Shown: positions 18,308 to 27,135 of the stretch, in pieces
Layout of the letters: each line of letters opens with the position of its first letter
How positions within the stretch are numbered: the stretch's first letter is position 1
From: an uncultured Ruminococcus sp.
Lineage (GTDB): Bacteria; Bacillota; Clostridia; Oscillospirales; Ruminococcaceae
Length of the DNA stretch: 61,047 bases
Assembly: GCA_937907215.1 (NCBI GenBank)
Contig: CALESG010000086.1
Location: forward strand, 1-61,047
Reading direction: 5' to 3'
Program-made: the position numbers and the translations under genes
The notes under the pieces: model-generated
Told to the model about the DNA's origin: nothing
Databases searched by the model: none
The model's input: the letters and a program-made list of their open reading frames with translations, nothing else

Positions 18308-18811
18308 TCAGCAAAGCAGCAATGCTGCTGTCATTCCTCCAAGAATCCCAATCGAACGATATAGTTTTCCTTTTTTATGATATATACTAAGAGCATTTTC
18401 ATATATTGTCAAAAGCTCTTTTTCTGCCCTTTCAATGCTTACAAGCTGTCCATATATATCACTTGTGCCAAGACTTTCACCAAGTGTAAATAAAAGTTCT
18501 TTAAGCTCTGGACATAAATTTTTATCATTAGAAAGAGCCTTTTTCCACGAGCATGGAAAATTCGTTCCATCTAACATACTGTTTATAACATCTGATAAAA
18601 ACGTAAGCTTGCTTATACTTTCTCTTTCCGCAAGTTCCGATATAAGATTAAATAATGTATCTCCGCTGTATTTCATAAGAATACTGAGTTCACTCAAAAA
18701 CGTTTTTACACAAAGACACATATCAGAACGTTTTTTCAAATCACCCGATGCCTTTGCTCCAATTCCTGCACCACATATAATAATAAATATAACTCCTAAA
18801 AATTTTATCAT
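18308..18811 (-). CDS. spoIIIAB: Stage III sporulation protein AB
   Basis: A 167-residue protein with an N-terminal membrane helix, a helical soluble middle (CLCVKTFLSELSILMKYSGDTLFNLISELAERE) and a C-terminal membrane segment ending SIGILGGMTAALLLC. It recalls the GspF fold of secretion systems. It overlaps spoIIIAA by 4 bp. Confidence 0.92.
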   Translation of the reverse strand: MIKFLGVIFIIICGAGIGAKASGDLKKRSDMCLCVKTFLSELSILMKYSGDTLFNLISELAERESISKLTFLSDVINSMLDGTNFPCSWKKALSNDKNLCPELKELLFTLGESLGTSDIYGQLVSIERAEKELLTIYENALSIYHKKGKLYRSIGILGGMTAALLLC

Positions 18812-19728
18812 ACGGCATTCATTCTTTGAATAGACACAACTCTTCCGGGTTTTGTCCCATCGCCCAAAAGTGCTGCGTTTAAAAATACTCCTGCATCAAG
18901 CAAAGGTCTAAGCGTTTTGCGTTTCATAAGGTCATCAAGGCTTCCGGCATGAGCAGAGGCAATGATATTCACGCCACAGCCAAAAACCTGCAAAAGTGCA
19001 TTTGCCTCATCGTATGTACTTATTTCATCACATATTATATATTCAGGTGTCATTGCACGCAGTGCCATAACTGCACCATCACTTCTTGGAAAGCCATCAA
19101 ATATATCTGTATGAGTACCAATGTCATATTGAGGGATTCCATGAAGAACACCTGCAATTTCTCCTCTTGTATCAATAAGTGACACACGTGAGCTGCTTCC
19201 CAAAATCCTGCACATATCACGAAGCATTGTAGTCTTTCCACTGCCTGCTTTTCCTGCTATAAGCATACCGCCGCTGCCTTTTAAAATAGTTTCCCGAACC
19301 AGTCTTGCAGCACAATTTATAACCTGCCTTGGCAATCTGAAGCAAAGGCTGCTTATATCACGCATTCCGGAAAGATGTCCGTTTTCATATACTGCTGTTC
19401 CTGATATTCCAACTCTGGCTCCACCTCTTAATGTTATATATCCATCACGAAGCTCTTTTGAGAAACTGTATACAGAATATTCGCATACACTTCTAAATGT
19501 TTCCTCTATCTCAGGCTTTGTAACCTTTACAGCTTGATCGGAATATGCAGTAAGATTTCCGCTTATCATCAAAAAATATTCTTTTCCATTAACTGTCACT
19601 GCAAGCGGTCTTCCCGAACGTATTCTTATCTCCTGAAGCCTGTCTGTATCAGTCTGCTGCATTGACTGTACAGCACTTCTAAGCCTTGGAGAAAGGTATG
19701 AAAAATATCTTGTCCATACATCTGTCAT
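18808..19728 (-). CDS. spoIIIAA: Stage III sporulation protein AA (ATPase)
   Basis: The 306-residue cytoplasmic ATPase of the SpoIIIA complex, related to type II/IV secretion ATPases. It has Walker A GKAGSGKT at 159-166, an arginine-rich RGGARVGISG before it, and a Walker B-like YIICDEIS followed by a SAHAGSLDDL switch. The ATG at 19728 is chosen because AAGGAG lies 9 bp upstream; a TTG 24 bp further up lacks a site. It heads the operon, where a sigma-E-type promoter is expected. Confidence 0.94.
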   Translation of the reverse strand: MTDVWTRYFSYLSPRLRSAVQSMQQTDTDRLQEIRIRSGRPLAVTVNGKEYFLMISGNLTAYSDQAVKVTKPEIEETFRSVCEYSVYSFSKELRDGYITLRGGARVGISGTAVYENGHLSGMRDISSLCFRLPRQVINCAARLVRETILKGSGGMLIAGKAGSGKTTMLRDMCRILGSSSRVSLIDTRGEIAGVLHGIPQYDIGTHTDIFDGFPRSDGAVMALRAMTPEYIICDEISTYDEANALLQVFGCGVNIIASAHAGSLDDLMKRKTLRPLLDAGVFLNAALLGDGTKPGRVVSIQRMNAV

Positions 19729-19768
19729 ATTAACACACTCCTTGAAACTCAATTAACATTTCTGGTTA

Positions 19769-19798
19769 ATACTATGCTGTATTATCACTGTATAGAAC
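19769..19798 (-). promoter_or_regulatory. Candidate sigma-E-like promoter of spoIIIA
   Basis: On the minus strand GTTCTATA and CATAGTAT are 14 bp apart, a loose match to the sigma-E boxes used by spoIIIA operons. It lies about 40 bp before the start codon. The match is imperfect and rests partly on knowledge of the operon. Confidence 0.3.
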
Positions 19799-19806
19799 GT
19801 ACAAAA

Positions 19807-19851
19807 CAAAAAAAGCCGTAACGCCTTTTTAAGACGATACGACTTTTTTAT
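19807..19851 (-). terminator. Terminator after the HU/DUF6465 genes
   Basis: On the minus strand AAAAAAGTCGTATCGTC pairs (with G-U pairs) with GGCGTTACGGCTTTTTT and ends in a T-run. It closes the HU unit and insulates spoIIIAA. Confidence 0.8.
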
Positions 19852-19893
19852 ATTATATAGACACTAAAATAATTGTTATCAAATAGATTTCAA

Positions 19894-20253
19894 TTAAAGT
19901 TCAACAGAACCGCTTTCGCCTTCGATTACATAGTAAACCATGTTTTCTTCAGGCTTTACATAAAGATTGATATTCTTAGCAGCTGTCTTTGCATTGCCTG
20001 TTGATTCAGCCCATGCAGCAACTGCCTTACCTTCCAGAGAAGATATATCAACGCACTTTTCAGCGTACTGAAGTTCAATATTAACCTTCTTGCAAGCTCT
20101 CTTAGCAGCAGTTTTTGTTTCAGCTGCCTTTACTTCCTTTACAGCTTCAACCTTTGCATCAACAGCCTTTACTGTTTCAGCAGCCTTATTTGTAACATTA
20201 GCTTTTGCTTCTGTTGCCTTATTTGCAGCAGTTGTCTTCTTTTTTGTAGCCAT
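19894..20253 (-). CDS. Lys/Ala-rich DUF6465-type protein
   Basis: The 119 residues fall in two parts. Residues 1-55 are a repetitive Lys/Ala/Thr/Val tail (MATKKKTTAANKATEAKANV...), similar to histone-like tails. The second part is a compact domain (ACKKVNIELQYAEKCVDISSLEGKAVAAWAES...INLYVKPEENMVYYVIEGESGSVEL). This is the DUF6465 layout. It follows the HU gene by about 20 bp and shares its promoter and terminator, which suggests a nucleoid role. That role is inferred. Confidence 0.75.
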   Translation of the reverse strand: MATKKKTTAANKATEAKANVTNKAAETVKAVDAKVEAVKEVKAAETKTAAKRACKKVNIELQYAEKCVDISSLEGKAVAAWAESTGNAKTAAKNINLYVKPEENMVYYVIEGESGSVEL

Positions 20254-20273
20254 TTTTTAATTCCTCCCGATCT

Positions 20274-20552
20274 TTAATCCTTGTTTACAATTTCTTTAAG
20301 GTTTTTGCTTGCCTTAAATACCGGTGCCTTAGAAGCAGGAACTTGAATAGTTTCTCCTGTTTTAGGATTTTTACATTCCTTGGCATTACGATCACGTACT
20401 TCGAAGGAGCCAAAACCGGACACTGTTACCTTATCGCCGGAAGACAGTGCTTCTGTAATTACAGCAAATACGCTGTTAACAGCCTTTTCTGCATCCTTCT
20501 TGGTGCATTCATTTTTGATCTGCATTGCCTGAATTAGTTCTGCTTTTGTCAT
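20274..20552 (-). CDS. hup: DNA-binding protein HU
   Basis: A 92-residue HU/IHF protein that bends and compacts DNA. It has MTKAELIQAMQIKNECTKKDAEKAVNSVFAVITEAL, the VSGFGSFEVRDRNA core and the arm segment NPKTGETIQVPASKAPVFKASKNLKEIV. The ATG at 20552 has GGAGG 8 bp upstream; a TTG five codons earlier is not needed. A strong promoter lies upstream. Confidence 0.95.
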   Translation of the reverse strand: MTKAELIQAMQIKNECTKKDAEKAVNSVFAVITEALSSGDKVTVSGFGSFEVRDRNAKECKNPKTGETIQVPASKAPVFKASKNLKEIVNKD

Positions 20553-20584
20553 TATTGTTTCCTCCAAAAATTTAGTCTACTGGA

Positions 20585-20613
20585 ATTATATAACATTCTT
20601 TTGAGTTTGTCAA
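20585..20613 (-). promoter_or_regulatory. Sigma-A promoter of HU
   Basis: On the minus strand consensus TTGACA and TATAAT are separated by exactly 17 bp, 33 bp before the HU start codon. Confidence 0.85.
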
Positions 20614-20697
20614 GATTTTCAGAGAAAACTGACATTTGCACGGAATATGGCTATATTTTAAGCAATTTTTTATTGAAAAATACACGTTATCAGTTAA

Positions 20698-23295
20698 TTA
20701 TTTTGCCTCAAGTTCACGTCCATTGAAATCCACATGAATAACAGTACCGGGAATCGGATCCTTTTCTATAATCATTCTTGCAGCCAATGTTTCAAGTTTT
20801 TGCTGTATAAATCTTCTTAAAGGTCTTGCTCCGAAGTTTACATCATAGCCCTGAGATACAATAAATTCTTTTGCCGAATCTGTAACTTCCAATCCAAGCT
20901 GCTTTTCTGCAAGACGCTTCTTAAGACTTTCAAGCATAAGATCAACTATACGATAAATTTCAGTTTTTGTAAGAGGTTTATAGAATACTATTTCATCAAG
21001 TCGATTGAGAAATTCTGGTCTGAAAGACTTCTTGAGCAATGTATCAACACTTGCACGTGCAGCATCAGAAATAGTTCCATCTTCGCTCATGCCGTCAAGA
21101 ATATAGTTAGAACCAAGGTTAGATGTGAGTATGATAATCGTATTTTTAAAGTCTACAGTTCTTCCTTGTGAATCTGTAATACGTCCATCATCAAGCACCT
21201 GCAAAAGAACATTGAAAACATCGGGATGTGCTTTTTCTACCTCATCAAGCAATACTACAGAATAAGGTTTTCTACGCACTGCCTCTGTAAGCTGACCGCC
21301 CTCTTCATATCCAACATATCCGGGAGGCGCACCAATAAGACGGCTCACACTGTACTTCTCCATATATTCACTCATATCTATACGAACGATATTTGTTTCA
21401 TCATCAAACAATGCTTCCGCCAGAGCCTTTGCAAGTTCAGTCTTGCCAACACCTGTAGGTCCAAGGAACAGGAACGAACCAAGTGGTCTATTAGGATCTT
21501 GAATACCTGCACGTGAACGCAAAATAGCATCGCTTACTTTTAAAACAGCCTCATCTTGTCCAATAACACGTTTGTGCAAAATATCTTCCATATGAAGAAG
21601 TTTTTCTCTTTCTCCTTCCATAAGTTTTGATACAGGTATGCCGGTCCATCTGGAAACGATTTTTGCTATTTCTTCTTCTGTAACCTTATCTCTAAGCAAA
21701 TTTACATCTGCCTTTTGCTTTTCAGCCTTAATCTCCTCCTCTGCCAATTCTTTTTTCAGCTGAGGCAATTTACCATATTTTAATTCTGCTGCACGGTTAA
21801 GATCATAATCACGTTCAGCTTTCTCAATCTCACCGCCAATCTTTTCTATCTCTTCTCTCAGCTTTTGAACCTTTGATATATTATTCTTTTCATTTTCCCA
21901 TTTAGCTTTCATCTCATGGAATTTAGCTCTCATTTCCGAAAGTTCCTGTTGAACTTCCTTAAGATGTTCCTGTGAAATTGCACTATCTTCTTTTTTCAAA
22001 GCAGCTTCTTCTATTTCATGTTGAATTATCTTTCTTTGTATCTCATCAAGTTCTGTAGGCATTGAATCCATTTCTGTACGAATAAGCGCACAGGCTTCAT
22101 CAACAAGGTCAATAGCTTTATCCGGAAGAAAACGATCTGAAATATATCTGTCCGAAAGCGTTGCCGCTGCAATAAGTGCCTGATCCTGAATTTTTACACC
22201 ATGGAAAACTTCATATCTTTCTTTAAGTCCTCTAAGAATAGATATAGTATCTTCTACGGTAGGTTCATCCACCATTACAGACTGGAACCTTCTCTCAAGT
22301 GCAGCGTCCTTTTCAATATACTGACGATACTCGTTAAGTGTAGTAGCACCTATACAATGAAGTTCACCTCTTGCAAGCATAGGCTTTAAAAGATTTCCGG
22401 CATCCATTGCACCGTCTGATTTTCCTGCTCCAACTATAGTATGGAGTTCATCAATAAAAAGAATAATTCCGCCTTCACTTTTCTTTATTTCAGAAAGAAC
22501 AGCTTTAAATCTTTCCTCAAACTCACCTCTGTATTTTGCACCTGCAACAAGTGAACCCATATCAAGTGAAAATACTTTTCTATTCTTCAAATTATCCGGA
22601 ACATCACCTCTTACAATACGGAGTGCAAGTCCTTCTGCAATAGCAGTTTTACCAACACCGGGTTCACCTATAAGAACCGGATTATTCTTAGTCTTTCTTG
22701 AAAGAATGCGGATAACATTACGTATCTCGTTATCACGGCCAATAACTGGATCAAGCTTTCCGCTTTTTGCAAGCTCTACAAGATCTTGACCGTACTTTTT
22801 CAAAACATCATATGTTTCTTCAGGATTTTGTCCTGTAACTCTTTGATTTCCTCTTACTTCCATAAGAGCCTTTAAAAATTCATCTTTTTTAATGCCGAAT
22901 GTTTTAAATATATCTTTAATATCACGGTCAGCCGTTTCAAACAATCCCAGCATAATATGCTCAACAGAAACATACTCATCTTTCATACGCTTTGCTTGCT
23001 TTTCAGCTTCGGAGAGAGCATTGTCAGCATCTTTTGAAACATATACACTTTCCGGATTTCTTCCCGAACCTGTAACGCTCGGCATAGCTTTTAACTTTGC
23101 CACAATAGCATTTTTTATATTTTCATTCTCTTTGCCCATTTTCTTTAGCAGTTCAGAAATAAGTCCTCCGTCCTGAGAAATCAATGCATAAAGCAAATGT
23201 GCTTGTTCTATGGCATTATGATTATACTCTGCTGCCAGTTCATTTGCGGTTCTTATAGATTCAAGGGATTTTTCTGTAAGCTTCTGTACATTCAT
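20698..23295 (-). CDS. clpB: Disaggregase ClpB
   Basis: An 865-residue Hsp100 that, with DnaK, pulls apart protein aggregates. It has the N-terminal Clp repeat domain, a first AAA module with GEPGVGKTAIAEG, a long middle coiled coil rich in Glu and Lys (about residues 400-530), and a second AAA module with GPTGVGKTELAK and the sensor region NLGSN. The start has GGAGG. No CIRCE repeat was found upstream, so HrcA control is not indicated. It appears monocistronic. Confidence 0.96.
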   Translation of the reverse strand: MNVQKLTEKSLESIRTANELAAEYNHNAIEQAHLLYALISQDGGLISELLKKMGKENENIKNAIVAKLKAMPSVTGSGRNPESVYVSKDADNALSEAEKQAKRMKDEYVSVEHIMLGLFETADRDIKDIFKTFGIKKDEFLKALMEVRGNQRVTGQNPEETYDVLKKYGQDLVELAKSGKLDPVIGRDNEIRNVIRILSRKTKNNPVLIGEPGVGKTAIAEGLALRIVRGDVPDNLKNRKVFSLDMGSLVAGAKYRGEFEERFKAVLSEIKKSEGGIILFIDELHTIVGAGKSDGAMDAGNLLKPMLARGELHCIGATTLNEYRQYIEKDAALERRFQSVMVDEPTVEDTISILRGLKERYEVFHGVKIQDQALIAAATLSDRYISDRFLPDKAIDLVDEACALIRTEMDSMPTELDEIQRKIIQHEIEEAALKKEDSAISQEHLKEVQQELSEMRAKFHEMKAKWENEKNNISKVQKLREEIEKIGGEIEKAERDYDLNRAAELKYGKLPQLKKELAEEEIKAEKQKADVNLLRDKVTEEEIAKIVSRWTGIPVSKLMEGEREKLLHMEDILHKRVIGQDEAVLKVSDAILRSRAGIQDPNRPLGSFLFLGPTGVGKTELAKALAEALFDDETNIVRIDMSEYMEKYSVSRLIGAPPGYVGYEEGGQLTEAVRRKPYSVVLLDEVEKAHPDVFNVLLQVLDDGRITDSQGRTVDFKNTIIILTSNLGSNYILDGMSEDGTISDAARASVDTLLKKSFRPEFLNRLDEIVFYKPLTKTEIYRIVDLMLESLKKRLAEKQLGLEVTDSAKEFIVSQGYDVNFGARPLRRFIQQKLETLAARMIIEKDPIPGTVIHVDFNGRELEAK

Positions 23296-23381
23296 AACAA
23301 TACCTCCAAAAATTTATTTTTTAAATATCTTCATAACCTATCAACTAATACTGCTTATAACTTCATTATGAACACAAGTTC

Positions 23382-24035
23382 TTATACAAAATCAAATGAA
23401 AACTCATTAAATTTCTCTTCGATCTGATTTCTAAGCATCTCACTTGGAATACCGTTCTGCATTCCGGAAAAATACATTTGTATAAGGCTGTCAAAATTTC
23501 CAATATATTTGCTTATGGAATCCCCTATTTCTTCCGAAGTTTTTTCACTGTTTCTAAGCAAACATCTTGTCATTCTTCCCGGTACAAGTTCATACATACC
23601 TTTAAATCTTTCAAAAGCAGAATTTACTGATGTTTCCATACTTATCCAAAGCTTGAAAAAATCTTCCATTGCCATAAGCAGTGCTTTACTCTGAGTACGA
23701 CATGAAATTCTAAGCCATCCTATCTGATTTTCTGTAGGTTCACGCATAAGCTCCACGCTATATTTCAGTGACGGTCTATATTTATAACGTAAAGCACTAT
23801 GCATGGAAAACATTGCTTCAGAGGCTTGAGTTTCTATGCGAAACAGCCTGTTCATCTGTTCTTCCATAGCAGCAAATATAGACTGCATATGCATTTCAGG
23901 AGTAGTACAGCAAACGTGCTGTGCAAGTATCTGATTTATAAGATTAGATCTGCTTGTACCCTGCCTTGAAGCAAGTTCATCTACGGCAGCTACAACATCA
24001 TCCATAAGCACTATGCTGTATACACTTTTTTTCAT
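23382..24035 (-). CDS. Ribbon-helix-helix N-terminus, unknown C-terminal domain
   Basis: A 217-residue protein. Residues 5-41 (VYSIVLMDDVVAAVDELASRQGTSRSNLINQILAQHV) read as a CopG/MetJ-type ribbon-helix-helix: one strand, then two helices with SRSNLINQIL as the second. The remaining 170 residues are mainly helical, with MQSIFAAMEEQMNRLF and a possible beta patch (GWLRISCRTQSKALLMAMEDFFKLW), and resemble nothing I recognise. It lies upstream of clpB on the same strand and could regulate it, but this is only context. Confidence 0.6.
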   Translation of the reverse strand: MKKSVYSIVLMDDVVAAVDELASRQGTSRSNLINQILAQHVCCTTPEMHMQSIFAAMEEQMNRLFRIETQASEAMFSMHSALRYKYRPSLKYSVELMREPTENQIGWLRISCRTQSKALLMAMEDFFKLWISMETSVNSAFERFKGMYELVPGRMTRCLLRNSEKTSEEIGDSISKYIGNFDSLIQMYFSGMQNGIPSEMLRNQIEEKFNEFSFDFV

Positions 24036-24152
24036 CTTTATATCCCTTCTTTCCTCCTGTTCTTACTTAATATTATATCACAATTATTTAATTTGTCAAC
24101 AGTATTATATAATTATGCAATCATTTTTTAATATTATAAAGCTATGCAAAGC

Positions 24153-24204
24153 AAAACACGCACTTTGTAAAGCATAAAGCCATAAAATGCGTGTTTTACA
24201 TATA
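24153..24204 (-). terminator. Terminator of the VTC/DUF4956/lipoprotein operon
   Basis: The arms AAAACACGCA and TGCGTGTTTT flank a 26-nt loop with AT-rich runs on each side, downstream of the lipoprotein stop. Confidence 0.6.
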
Positions 24205-24232
24205 TTATATAATAAAAATAAAAAGGGAAGGC

Positions 24233-25642
24233 TTATTGAATACCATCAAGCATTGCTTGAGTTATAGGATCGGTAATCGTGAAATTATCATAATAAGTGT
24301 CAGATAACCACACATCACATACAGCACCAACATAAAGATCCGGAGAACTTATAAGAACGTATGAAAACTTTTTATTCGGCTGCACAGACGCAACAGAACC
24401 ACCATTTACCGATATGCTTATAATATTATCCTTTGCAACAACACTTGGAAATGAGAACACTGCTGAACATTGACCATTTGGCACAGTCTGATTCATGCCA
24501 ACGGCAATTACAGTTCCGCCGCTTATATAAAAATTTCCACTATCTGAAATAATTCCGCCTCTGTCTGCATTCGCTTTTTTACCACCGCAGGAAGATACAT
24601 AGCCATCAAAAATTTCAATATAATCACGGCAGCGTATACCGCAATTATCGCCTTTTGTATTTACATTTCCTGAAAAAATACTTATAGACTTATGTGAATT
24701 TATACCCGTCTTTTCAGCCTCAACAGTAAGCTGACACTCTTCGATTTCCAGATCCTTATTGCATGATATACCATGTTCATTTGCACACGATACATAAATC
24801 GAACCATTGCCCTTGATCCTTAAATCGTCTTTGCTAAATATTGCCGCATCATTTACATCATTTGTACTATTGCATACAAAATAATTTGATGAACCGTCTT
24901 CAGCATTTATAATCACCCTATCCGCATTGTCAACTTGAATGCATGGTGCACCATCATTTGTTATGCCAACTCCATTTAATTTAAGTTTAACTTTCTCTTC
25001 ATTGCTTACATTTATGTAAATCATACCACTAAGTTCACCTGAAAGATGATATGTACCAGAAGAAAATATATTTAAAGTTGAACCGTCAAATGAATATCCA
25101 TCACCACTTGATAAAGAACCAAAGTCCACATATTTATCAACATCTTCTGGAGCGATAGGTTCTGTAGCGACTGTAGTTATAATCGTTGTTTCAGTTGGTA
25201 TAATATTTTTAGTTGTAGTGATATTATTATTACTATTATTATTTTTATTACTATTATTATTACTGTTATTATTTTTATTGCTATTATTATTGCTGTTGTT
25301 ATTTTTATTATTTACTACAGCTGCATTTCTGACTGTAGTTGTAACAGATTTCTTTGTCTTTGACATTGCTGCTGTTGTTGTGGATTTAACAGAACTTACA
25401 GTAGATGTAACAGTTTCGCTGCTGATTTCAGTTGAAGCTGTTGTAATCATTGATGTTATGGTATTGCTCTCTTTACTTTTAGTTTCAGAAACAGTTGTTC
25501 CTGTTGATATAACAATATCATCTGATGCCAACATTTGACTATATTCTGCTGTTTTGTTCTTGTTGCTGCAAGAACATAATCCCATAATAACTACAGCACT
25601 CATAAAACATATTGCTATGCGATTATATTTCACATTATGCAC
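24233..25642 (-). CDS. Cthe_2159/DUF4353-type carbohydrate-binding lipoprotein
   Basis: A 469-residue secreted lipoprotein. The signal peptide ends in the lipobox GLCSC (Cys about 25). A Ser/Thr-rich linker follows, then an Asn/Ser/Lys tract of repeated NNNSNK units (about residues 112-142) and a Thr/Ile stretch. The C-terminal 300 residues are short beta turns with GTYHLSGELSG, NSHKSISIFSGN and GGTVIAVG, which suit the right-handed beta-helix of the Cthe_2159 family. Members of that family bind cellulose or acidic pectic polymers. It is the last gene of an operon with DUF4956 and VTC-domain genes. Confidence 0.78.
   Translation of the reverse strand: MHNVKYNRIAICFMSAVVIMGLCSCSNKNKTAEYSQMLASDDIVISTGTTVSETKSKESNTITSMITTASTEISSETVTSTVSSVKSTTTAAMSKTKKSVTTTVRNAAVVNNKNNNSNNNSNKNNNSNNNSNKNNNSNNNITTTKNIIPTETTIITTVATEPIAPEDVDKYVDFGSLSSGDGYSFDGSTLNIFSSGTYHLSGELSGMIYINVSNEEKVKLKLNGVGITNDGAPCIQVDNADRVIINAEDGSSNYFVCNSTNDVNDAAIFSKDDLRIKGNGSIYVSCANEHGISCNKDLEIEECQLTVEAEKTGINSHKSISIFSGNVNTKGDNCGIRCRDYIEIFDGYVSSCGGKKANADRGGIISDSGNFYISGGTVIAVGMNQTVPNGQCSAVFSFPSVVAKDNIISISVNGGSVASVQPNKKFSYVLISSPDLYVGAVCDVWLSDTYYDNFTITDPITQAMLDGIQ
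25215..25310 (-). repeat. AAT/AAC triplet tract encoding Asn-rich repeats
   Basis: Within the lipoprotein gene, AAT/AAC codons interrupted by AGT and AAA give near-identical tandem units (NNNSNK) several times over. Such a tract is prone to slippage and would vary linker length without shifting frame when whole codons change. Confidence 0.7.
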
Positions 25643-25660
25643 CCCATTTTTTTAATTAAA

Positions 25661-26393
25661 TCAATTTTGCTCATACACCTTATCATCATATCTGAAAAGC
25701 GTAAGAACTACTGTTAAATTCCCATTCAGATTTCTAAGTTCATCTATAAACCTTTTCTGATCTGCATCATTTTTCATCTCAATGCTGTATACAAGCTCAA
25801 ACAATGAACCAAAGTTTGTAGTCTTTACTCTTCTGAGTTTCCAACTGCTAGTATAATTATTTAAAATATCATCAAAAAGCCCAATGTAATTCTTCCGGAA
25901 TAGTAATTTTAAGAGTCATTGAGCTTGTCTTGCACTGACCAAAATGTGTAACATCAACTATAAAGAGTACAGCTGCTACTATTGCAAAAAATACAAATAA
26001 GAACCATATATACTCACTACGGTTTATTCCACATATAACGCCAACAGCCATTGCAAAGAATACATATGTAATATCCTTAGGGTCGCCCGGAACTGTACGA
26101 TACCTGCAAAGAGTAAATACACCAGCCAAACTAAGTGCACTTGCCATAGAATTTATCATAACAAGCACAACTGAAACTATAATCGGCAAAATAAGTATTG
26201 TAATAACGTAACTTGATGAATAGCTGCTTTTTCTATGGGTGAAAATATAAAGTGCACTGATCATAAGACCCATAAGTACACTAAGTCCTAATGCACAAAG
26301 CATATCAAATGCACTTGCACCTACAGCAATAGTATCGTTTGATGAAAACAAATTATTGGCAGCAGCAGCCAATGATGTAATATTATTAAACAT
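25661..26393 (-). CDS. DUF4956 membrane protein with a +1 frameshift
   Basis: The first frame (26393 to 25872) gives 173 residues. It contains about four membrane helices (FDMLCALGLSVLMGLMISALYIFTH, ILILPIIVSVVLVMINSMASALSLAGVFTLCRYR, AVGVICGINR, FLFVFFAIVAAVLFIVD) and ends IPEELHWAF then TGA. In the +1 frame the reading continues without a stop for about 70 residues (FDDILNNYTSS..., VKTTNFGSLFELVYSIEM, FIDELRNLNGNLTVVLTL), the C-terminal domain expected in DUF4956. Joining at UUU-UGA gives a seamless 243-residue protein. The run has five Ts where four would keep frame. It may be an indel, a sequencing error or programmed +1 shifting. It overlaps the VTC gene by 8 bp. Confidence 0.8.
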
Positions 26394-27135
26394 AAGACAT
26401 AATACTCCTTTTAGACAAATTCCTCAACATTTCATTTTTATAAGCCGTTCCATATTTTGAAAAGCTTATTTTATAAATTTTCAAAGCAGCAAGCTGCTCC
26501 GCAAGCCACACAGGCATTGAATCAGATATTTTAACTTCCATAAGACGATGATCTTCTGGAATAAGCTGTTCGCCGTAACTTTCCTTTGCAAGAGTAAGGT
26601 CATAACGTCTTGCAGTTATATTTTTATCGAATGTAAGCCTAAAGTCTTTGCATTCCTTTCCAAAATAAGCTGCACGTTCATAACTTATGTACTGTTTAGG
26701 GAAAAGCTTATAACGCTGAAAGATAACATCAAGTTCTTTTAGCACCTGTTGTCTTAGATATTTCCCATTATCAGGCGGATGTATACCATAATTTATATAT
26801 TGCTCTGCTTCTTTCAGCGTCATTACAACACGCCGTTTATTAACTATCCCGCCTATTTTTTTCTTTATTTCAAGAAAGACCTTATCTTCCGGCATTGCCG
26901 GTGACATATAACTTCTAAGTCTTACTTTTTCTTTATAATAAGGTTTTTCAATAGACTTGCGTATAAGCTCATCATTATCTGTATCATAATAAATATTATA
27001 TATGCCATAAGTTTTATCATCTTTACAATACGGATCGAACTCCATATATTTAGGAAGCAGTTCTTTCAAAGCACTATATTGCTCACCAGAAAGCAAGAAT
27101 TTTATTTCACTGCGTTCAAAGGTTTCTATTGCCAT
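26386..27135 (-). CDS. VTC-domain polyphosphate polymerase-like protein
   Basis: A 249-residue protein with the triphosphate-tunnel VTC fold: FERSEIKFLLSGEQYSAL, YNIYYDTDNDELIRKSIEKPYYKEKVRLRSY, VFLEIKKKIGGIVNKRRVVMTLKEA, and LMEVKISDSMPVWLAEQL near the end. These alternating basic/acidic strands line a polyphosphate tunnel in yeast VTC. Bacterial copies near DUF4956 genes are usually annotated as polyphosphate polymerase domain proteins, but activity is untested here. It is the first gene of the three-gene operon. Confidence 0.85.
   Translation of the reverse strand: MAIETFERSEIKFLLSGEQYSALKELLPKYMEFDPYCKDDKTYGIYNIYYDTDNDELIRKSIEKPYYKEKVRLRSYMSPAMPEDKVFLEIKKKIGGIVNKRRVVMTLKEAEQYINYGIHPPDNGKYLRQQVLKELDVIFQRYKLFPKQYISYERAAYFGKECKDFRLTFDKNITARRYDLTLAKESYGEQLIPEDHRLMEVKISDSMPVWLAEQLAALKIYKISFSKYGTAYKNEMLRNLSKRSIMSYV

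Noticed and set aside
23296..23381. CIRCE or CtsR-type operator upstream of clpB
   Set aside because: No TTAGCACTC-N9-GAGTGCTAA repeat or CtsR heptad pair could be found.
25210..25320. Possible CRISPR-like repeat tract
   Set aside because: The repetition is codon-level Asn/Ser coding sequence without regular spacers.
25218..25538. Leucine-rich plus-strand frame
   Set aside because: It is the reverse reading of the Asn-codon repeat in the lipoprotein gene; no ribosome site and no plausible protein.
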